Assembly (NCBI GenBank): GCA_964498075.1
Contig: CAZCGA010000062.1
Span: 1 to 34,459 of the forward strand
DNA: 34,459 bases
Source: CAZCGA01 sp964498075
Lineage (GTDB): Bacteria > Desulfobacterota > Binatia > HRBIN30
Reading direction: 5' to 3'
Shown: positions 31,201 through 34,459 of the stretch, in pieces
Position numbering within the stretch: the stretch's first letter is position 1
Layout of the letters: every line of letters starts with the position of its first letter
The notes under the pieces: model-generated
Databases searched by the model: none
What the model saw: the letters and a program-made list of their open reading frames with translations, nothing else
What the model was told of the DNA's origin: nothing
Translations under genes and position numbers: made by a program

Positions 31201-32009
31201 GCTGGACCCCAGCAGGCGGCATGGTGGATCTGGGCACGCTGGGTGGGACCCATAGCTACGCCACGGCAGTTGATAAGGGCGAAGTGGTGGGGGCGATTCA
31301 ATTGGTTTCAGGAGACGCGACGGAGCACGCTTTCAGCTGGACCCCGGCAGGCGGCATGGTCGATTTGGGTACCCTGGGCGGCTTCAGTTCGAGCTGGGCC
31401 TCTGCGATCAGTAACGGCCAAGTGGTGGGCGTTGATTACACAAGCGACCACGTCTTCAGCTGGACAGAGGCCGGTGGATTCGTGAACCTCGCCCCCATGG
31501 GATCCTTTAGCCTGGGCTCCCCCGCCGTTAACAACGGTCAGGTCGTGGGCGTGGGTTTCATAAGCGCCTTCTCCGCCTTCCACGCATTAAGTTGGACGCA
31601 AGCCGGGGGTATGGTTGACTTGGGTACCCTGGGCGGGCCTTTTAGCATCGCCGTTGCTGTCGGCAACGGCCAAGTGGTGGGCTACTCATGGATTGCCGGA
31701 GACGGGACGACTCGTGCCTTCAGCTGGACGAAGGCGGGGGGCATGATAGACCTCGGCACGCTCGGAGGGACCTATAGCTGGGCCGATGCGGTCGACAATG
31801 GCCAAGTCGTGGGCTATGCCACAATCAACGGCACCAGTAACACAGCGCCAGCCCACGCTTTCAGTTGGACGCAGGCGGGAGGAATGGTCGATCTGGGTAC
31901 GTTGGGCGGGAGTCAAAGCTCCGCCTTGGCGGTCAGCAACGGCCAGGTGGTGGGCTGGGCAACCACCATTGGCGGTGCGCAACACGCTTTCAGCTGGACG
32001 CAGGAGTGA
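28278..32009 (+). CDS. Mosaic secreted protein: lysozyme-like domain, SPD-2-like domain, MopE motifs, Vgb-like propeller, HAF repeats
   Basis: 1243 residues with a signal peptide ending near 27 (NSPSFA). Residues about 70-310 look like a lysozyme/glucosaminidase-type domain (IDPRLIIAIAAQETVL with Glu102 as candidate acid, FFNAWNWFWECG, then WARNVKRYFQEM), interrupted at about 143-223 by a Cys-rich insert. Residues 325-425 form an SPD-2/choice-of-anchor D domain (LNFGSVPVGTC). MopE-type metal-binding motifs (CTNGVDDNCDGLID) lie near 432, 503 and 871, the last after a DxDGDG motif near 838. Residues 531-835 hold seven blades with GITAGPDGNLWFTE, as in virginiamycin B lyase. Residues 894-1243 hold eight HAF repeats (MVDLGTLGG, then HAFSWT). 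It probably binds or trims extracellular polymers. No anchor is visible, and the C-terminus ends on a HAF unit. Confidence 0.85.
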   Translation: MGPCPRHFLISIGAVISLGMANSPSFAVSPCPAAPCLASDCLRTAADLKCRIQRLVNSGTRFNQPPPRAHPFLDDTVAQKFLDLGIRRKIDPRLIIAIAAQETVLTEDLCGTNTNDRFFNAWNWFWECGADPDVIRRLYGGHCWEDCSCTNTDTIGRCLANPVPGVSGFRCDTQFSFFQSCDPSVPDDCKLCNTTLQTCNNRSSAVVPCSSDSVCAPCKCRRCDDSKFSSWADPWSEGQLPTADRVAQILAGRIFDNGLNTIERLANGGGNRNLAYCPVTPGDPEGCAPWARNVKRYFQEMDGDPCQLTFHGSSPEAGCTPPPTAQCTVAVQSSLNFGSVPVGTCAAAVPAAIQNQTGCPKLTGTASVPAPFVLVSGSPFSLAPAESKLVLISFCPASGGPATGTLTFNTDRATATTSLSGNGCVFSSPENCTNGVDDNCDGLIDSADPECFACTPNSTRPCYSGPAGTEGVGICDAGTETCDAQGTGYGACAGEALPQTEVCTNGIDDNCNGLVDCADPACASLPSCGSPTITEFPIPANSGNPFGITAGPDGNLWFTWPTHDLNAGGYVQQIGRILPGSPNTVTLFLFGGVYSYGITAGPDGNLWFTEQSPGQIGRILPGSPNTITEFPTGPGPIGITAGPDGNLWFTDGNKIGRIPPDSPNTVTEFPIHPTGDLSYITAGPDGNLWFTEFITNQIGRILPGSPNTITEFPIPTAGSEPYGITAGPDGNLWFVEFSANQIGRILPGSPNTITEFPIPTAGSHPYGITTGPDGNIWFTEQSGNKIGLILAGSPNTITEFPIPTAGSQPIGITTGPDGNIWFTEYANQIGRVTLPATDSDGDGFTPLLGDCDDTNAAVHPGAPENCSNGIDDDCNGLVDCADPACASFPSCGSMVDLGTLGGSQSSALAVSNGQVVGWAYTAGGDPHAFSWTQTGGMVDLGTLGGRSSYATAVSNGQVVGNASTSDDEAASHAFSWTPAGGMVDLGTLGGTHSYATAVDKGEVVGAIQLVSGDATEHAFSWTPAGGMVDLGTLGGFSSSWASAISNGQVVGVDYTSDHVFSWTEAGGFVNLAPMGSFSLGSPAVNNGQVVGVGFISAFSAFHALSWTQAGGMVDLGTLGGPFSIAVAVGNGQVVGYSWIAGDGTTRAFSWTKAGGMIDLGTLGGTYSWADAVDNGQVVGYATINGTSNTAPAHAFSWTQAGGMVDLGTLGGSQSSALAVSNGQVVGWATTIGGAQHAFSWTQE
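29788..29866 (+). repeat. MopE-motif direct repeat, left copy
   Basis: 79 bp encoding NGIDDNCNGLVDCADPACAS and a few following residues. It differs from bases 30877-30955 at only about three positions. It stands immediately before the first propeller blade. Confidence 0.75.
29868..30780 (+). repeat. Seven tandem propeller-blade repeats
   Basis: Seven units of about 41-51 codons, each containing GITAGPDGNLWFTE-like and QIGRILPGSPN-like sequences. Seven blades is the number in streptogramin lyase, so the propeller appears complete. Confidence 0.8.
30877..30955 (+). repeat. MopE-motif direct repeat, right copy
   Basis: 79 bp, about 96% identical to 29788-29866, immediately after the propeller and before the first HAF repeat. 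Confidence 0.75.
30957..32006 (+). repeat. Eight tandem HAF-type repeats
   Basis: Eight units of roughly 40-47 codons starting MVDLGTLGG and ending HAFSWTxxGG. Unit 5 is the most diverged (FVNLAPMGS). Units 1 and 8 are almost identical in DNA (30957-31034 and 31884-31961, one difference in 78 bp). Confidence 0.8.
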
Positions 32010-32072
32010 GCCTTCGGAGAAAACATTTCAAATTGCGGGTCTTCTCCAAAAATGGGTGGGGGATTTTAGGAT

Positions 32073-32204
32073 AGTTTCGCGAACAACGCAGTCCCCTGCG
32101 AGGATGGGAATGGGTGCACCCTCGGTGACGTGTGCTCCGGGGGCAACTGCATACCTGGTACGTCGAGCACGTGTGGCAACGGAGTCAATGACGCCGCGTG
32201 CTAG
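32073..32204 (+). pseudogene. Fragment of a Cys-rich extracellular repeat protein
   Basis: An open frame without a start reads VPCEDGNGCTLGDVCSGGNC, then CGNGVNDAAC and a TAG at 32202. The CxDGNxCTxxDxCxxGxC spacing is a common Cys-rich motif in secreted deltaproteobacterial proteins. Only one unit survives. Confidence 0.6.
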
Positions 32205-32220
32205 GGGCCAGACCATCCGA

Positions 32221-32301
32221 GTGAATTTCCTCGGAACCACGAATGGCAGTCTCCCTACAACCTTCCGGATTGATGACGTGAGCTTGTCTATATTTCGACT
32301 A
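32221..32301 (+). pseudogene. Fragment of a jelly-roll (CBM-like) domain C-terminus
   Basis: The frame from 32221 reads NFLGTTNGSLPTTFRIDDVS. TTFxIDDVSL is the usual last strand of carbohydrate-binding-module-like domains. It has no start and runs into unrelated sequence. Confidence 0.45.
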
Positions 32302-32387
32302 TGGAAGTTTTTCCAATGGTGTATGACGTAGGTACGACCTGTACGAAATATGTGCGGTTCAACATTTTCGGAGGGCATGTGACAATA

Positions 32388-32486
32388 GGAGGTGGTGTCA
32401 AGTGCTAGGGATACAACGGCGAGGGCGAGCTCGGTGACGGGACAACTGACAACCATCCCATCCCTGTCAATGTCGTTGGCTTCTGA
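32388..32486 (+). pseudogene. Fragment of an RCC1-type repeat protein with a nonsense codon
   Basis: The frame reads GGGVKC, TAG, then GYNGEGELGDGTTDNHPIPV and a TGA at 32484. Bacterial RCC1 repeats read VKCWGYNxxGQLGDGTT at this place, so the TAG at 32406-32408 replaces the conserved Trp codon (TGG). Only one blade remains. Confidence 0.65.
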
Positions 32487-32702
32487 GGCCGACGACGGCG
32501 TGTGGGTGTACCGTCTTTCGCGCTCCGCCACTGTCCGTGATGAACGAGAATCTCCCCCTGCTCCTCTTGAGCAATGCCTCAGTGCGGAGCCATCGTCGGC
32601 CATCGTCGGCCTTGAGACGAGGCATCAGGCAGTCTGCTTAATTCTGTTTCCTTTCGGATCCGACCAAAGGCACCGTGCCAAGGCCGCGGCGTCAACTCCG
32701 GT

Positions 32703-32906
32703 TCAGGCAGCGTTGGCAGCATCCGCTTGGTCTTGATGCTTCGGCTTCATCAGGACGATCCTCCCTGTCACCGGGACCGCATCGAGCAACACCGTGATCG
32801 TGTCGCTCGGCTCGTTGACGAAGGCCACGCCGATCTCGCGCCAGCGGGAGTGCCCGCTCGGCAGGTACGGCGCCACCTACCGCGTCGGCCTACTCCCACC
32901 GGGCAT
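32703..32906 (-). pseudogene. Small gene with a premature stop (WREIGVAF protein)
   Basis: From ATG 32906 the frame runs 67 codons with an in-frame TAG at codon 10 (32879-32877), ending at TGA 32705-32703. After the stop it reads VAPYLPSGHSRWREIGVAFV, then LLDAVPVTGRIVLMKP, a compact protein-like sequence. I cannot name the family with confidence. A restart at the GTG right after the TAG could still make a 57-residue protein. Confidence 0.45.
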
Positions 32907-32981
32907 CGCGGCAGGCTGATGTCCGAGTACCCATTCGGTACACGGCCCTCACGCCCGAATCCGACGACTCATGACGAAGGT

Positions 32982-33161
32982 CGGATTCGTGCTCGCGGCC
33001 CGCTACAGAAGGACCCCAAAGACAACGACATCCATGTCGAACTCGGCACCACCAAGCAATGGAAGCAGGACCACCTCGTCGTCGAAATTCCGCCCGGGCA
33101 AGCGTACTCGTCGCGCGGCGAGTACATCCGCTCAAACCACGCGCGAGCTGCTGGGAATGCC
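32982..33161 (+). pseudogene. Remnant of an exported-type protein (DNDIHVEL motif)
   Basis: The frame contains KDPKDNDIHVELGTTKQW, then HLVVEIPPGQAYSSRGEYI. The pattern DxDIHxxL followed by VEIP is seen in small secreted proteins of unknown function. The frame upstream and downstream is not convincing, so this is treated as a fragment. Confidence 0.35.
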
Positions 33162-33288
33162 TCACGGACCCGGGCGCGCGAGAAGGAGCAGCAGCGGATG
33201 CTCTTGCGCACGGCAAAAGGCAGCGTATCGAAGGCCCGCTGGAGGCGCCGGCGGCGACATGATTGCAGATCCCATTAACCCGCTCTGC

Positions 33289-33316
33289 TTGTCGCCCCCA
33301 TCGACGGTGCTATCCT
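33289..33316 (+). promoter_or_regulatory. Promoter for clpS, predicted leaderless
   Basis: TTGTCG (33289-33294), 16-nt spacer, TATCCT (33311-33316) with TG before it (extended -10), then 7 nt to the ATG at 33324. No Shine-Dalgarno. Confidence 0.5.
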
Positions 33317-33323
33317 GTCGGCC

Positions 33324-33650
33324 ATGAGTGAGCGGCGGGAGGATCAGCTCGGCGACCTGGGCGTTGGGACCCAGACGCGCACCGAGCGCAAGCTCAAGAA
33401 GCCGAAGCAGTACAAGGTCCTCCTGCTCAACGACGACTACACCACCATGGAGTTCGTCGTGTACGTGCTGCAGAGCATCTTTCGCCGCTCGGAAACCGAC
33501 GCCGTGCAGATCATGCTGCACGTGCATCGCAACGGCTCCGGGGTTGCGGGGGTGTACACTTACGAGGTGGCGGAGACGCGCGTCACGCAGGTCGAGGCGC
33601 TGGCGCGTGAGTACGAGTACCCGCTCCGCTGCCGGATGGAAGAGGCGTGA
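33324..33650 (+). CDS. clpS: ATP-dependent Clp protease adaptor ClpS
   Basis: 108 residues. ClpS hands N-degron substrates (Phe, Leu, Trp, Tyr or Met N-termini) to ClpAP. After a charged N-terminal tail (1-28) the core begins YKVLLLNDDYTTMEFVVYVL (near 30), with the NDDYTTMEFV segment that lines the amino-acid pocket. Next come MLHVHRNGSGVAGVYTYEVA (near 64-83), with the HxxGxGxxGxY signature, and ETRVTQVEALAREYEYPLRC. Length is typical. clpA starts 2 nt after the stop, the standard operon. The TATCCT box 7 nt before the ATG suggests leaderless translation. Confidence 0.97.
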   Translation: MSERREDQLGDLGVGTQTRTERKLKKPKQYKVLLLNDDYTTMEFVVYVLQSIFRRSETDAVQIMLHVHRNGSGVAGVYTYEVAETRVTQVEALAREYEYPLRCRMEEA

Positions 33651-33652
33651 GG

Positions 33653-34459
33653 ATGAGGATCAGTCGTGAGTTGGAGATCACCTTTACCCTGGCGGTGAAC
33701 GAGGCACGGCGGCGGCGGCACGAGTTCCTCTGTATCGAGCACCTGCTGTACGCGCTCCTGCATGACACCGATGTGGCCGACGTCATCCATCACTGCGGTG
33801 GTGACGTACCGGCGCTGAAGCGAGACCTGGAACGCTTCTTCGACGAGAAGATGGAGCGGCTGCCGGAAGGCGTCGACATGGCGCCGCAGCAGGCGCTCGG
33901 CTTCCAGCGTGTCATCCAGCGGGCCGCCGCCCACGTGCAGTCGGCCGGCAAGGAGGAGATCCTCGGGCGCAACGTGCTGGTCGCCATCTTCCGCGAGCCG
34001 GACTGCCACGGCGCCTATCTGCTCGAGCACCAGGGGATCACCCGGCTCGACGTGATCAGCTACATCTCGCACGGCGTCTCGAAGATCGCCGAGGAGGCGG
34101 CCAGTGGTGCCCAACCGCAGGAGAGTGACACCGACGAAGACGAGGAGTCTGCCCCCGGACCGAAGCGGGATCCACTCACACTGTTTACCGCCGACCTCGT
34201 CGCACGCGCCGCCGAAGGCAAGATCGATCCGCTGATCGGTCGTGAGCTGGAGCTAGCGCGCACGGCGCGCGTGCTGTGCCGGCGCCGCAAGAACAACCCG
34301 GTGTTTGTCGGCGAGGCCGGCGTCGGCAAGACGGCGTTGGTTGAAGGGTTGGCGCTGCAGATCCACCAGGGCAAAGTGCCGTCGGCGCTTGCCGGCGTCA
34401 AGATCTACGCGCTCGACATGGGCGCGTTGCTGGCGGGCACACGCTTTCGGGGGGACTTC
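33653..34459 (+). CDS. clpA: ATP-dependent Clp protease ATP-binding subunit ClpA (partial, cut by window end)
   Basis: The first 269 codons are present and the frame is open to the last base. MRISRELEITFTLAVNEARR begins the ClpA N-domain, which binds ClpS; residues about 1-145 form its two helical repeats (FLCIEHLLYALLHD, then ILGRNVLVAIFREP). An acidic linker follows at about 147-165. AAA domain 1 starts with LTLFTADLVARAAEGKIDPL near 172 and IGRELELARTARVLCRRRKN. Walker A is GEAGVGKT near 222-229, followed by FRGDF at the window edge. The rest, including Walker B, AAA domain 2 and the ClpP-docking loop, lies outside the window. Confidence 0.95.
   Translation, partial: MRISRELEITFTLAVNEARRRRHEFLCIEHLLYALLHDTDVADVIHHCGGDVPALKRDLERFFDEKMERLPEGVDMAPQQALGFQRVIQRAAAHVQSAGKEEILGRNVLVAIFREPDCHGAYLLEHQGITRLDVISYISHGVSKIAEEAASGAQPQESDTDEDEESAPGPKRDPLTLFTADLVARAAEGKIDPLIGRELELARTARVLCRRRKNNPVFVGEAGVGKTALVEGLALQIHQGKVPSALAGVKIYALDMGALLAGTRFRGDF

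Noticed and set aside
29868..32006. Possible CRISPR array from regular repeats
   Set aside because: The repeats are in-frame coding units of about 120-150 bp with diverged copies and no spacers.
1..34459. tRNA or rRNA genes
   Set aside because: I looked for cloverleaf-like GTTC/CCA patterns and rRNA motifs and saw none; a covariance search would be needed to exclude a missed tRNA.

Overview
The window is about 34.5 kb of high-GC bacterial DNA, probably from an uncultivated soil or sediment Gram-negative. Evidence for a diderm is a lipoprotein c-type cytochrome, a quinone-linked class 2 PyrD, ClpS-ClpA and secreted proteins with Sec signals. F420-type oxidoreductases together with MopE/HAF/FG-GAP repeat proteins suggest a Deltaproteobacteria-like lineage such as Binatota or Desulfobacterota. 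That placement is inference. No rRNA, tRNA or CRISPR array was found.

Layout. 1-2600: a Cys-rich secreted protein flanked by copies of a 217-223 bp element with terminal inverted repeats, full of hairpins; one copy has jumped into another repeat. 2616-9730 (+): two FAD enzymes around a degenerate LeuD-like protein, pyrD with a hairpin/leader, a zinc-ribbon membrane protein, an amidase remnant, a cyclotransferase-like protein, a QueD/PTPS homologue without the catalytic Cys, and a small cytochrome. 9711-12695 (-): a tightly coupled operon of an F420-type luciferase-like oxidoreductase, a DDN-type deazaflavin protein and an N-formylglutamate-amidohydrolase-like fusion. 13022-15299: a PGPGW membrane protein convergent with a molybdopterin oxidoreductase. 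15300-15917: a palindrome cluster around the remains of an IS200/RAYT-type transposase. 15918-21965 (-): a hollowed-out hydrolase, an O-methyltransferase, a large secreted subtilase with FG-GAP repeats, and ribokinase. 22125-26649: an ArnT-like membrane glycosyltransferase, a YIP1-like protein, a GST, two small membrane proteins (one ICMT-like) and a Dph6-like ATP pyrophosphatase.

27021-33300 looks like an accessory island. It opens with a serine recombinase fragment and base composition drops. It carries two secreted proteins, the second a 1243-residue mosaic (lysozyme-like domain, SPD-2-like domain, MopE motifs, seven-bladed Vgb-like propeller, eight HAF repeats). It ends in 1.3 kb of debris holding fragments of at least five protein families. 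The conserved backbone resumes with clpS and clpA, the latter cut by the window edge.

Two expression styles coexist. Several first genes have a TAnnnT box only 6-10 nt before the ATG, which suggests leaderless or nearly leaderless mRNAs. Others have strong Shine-Dalgarno sequences. The two largest chromosomal secreted-protein genes share a TTGACACATT promoter core and an AAAGGGGGA ribosome site.
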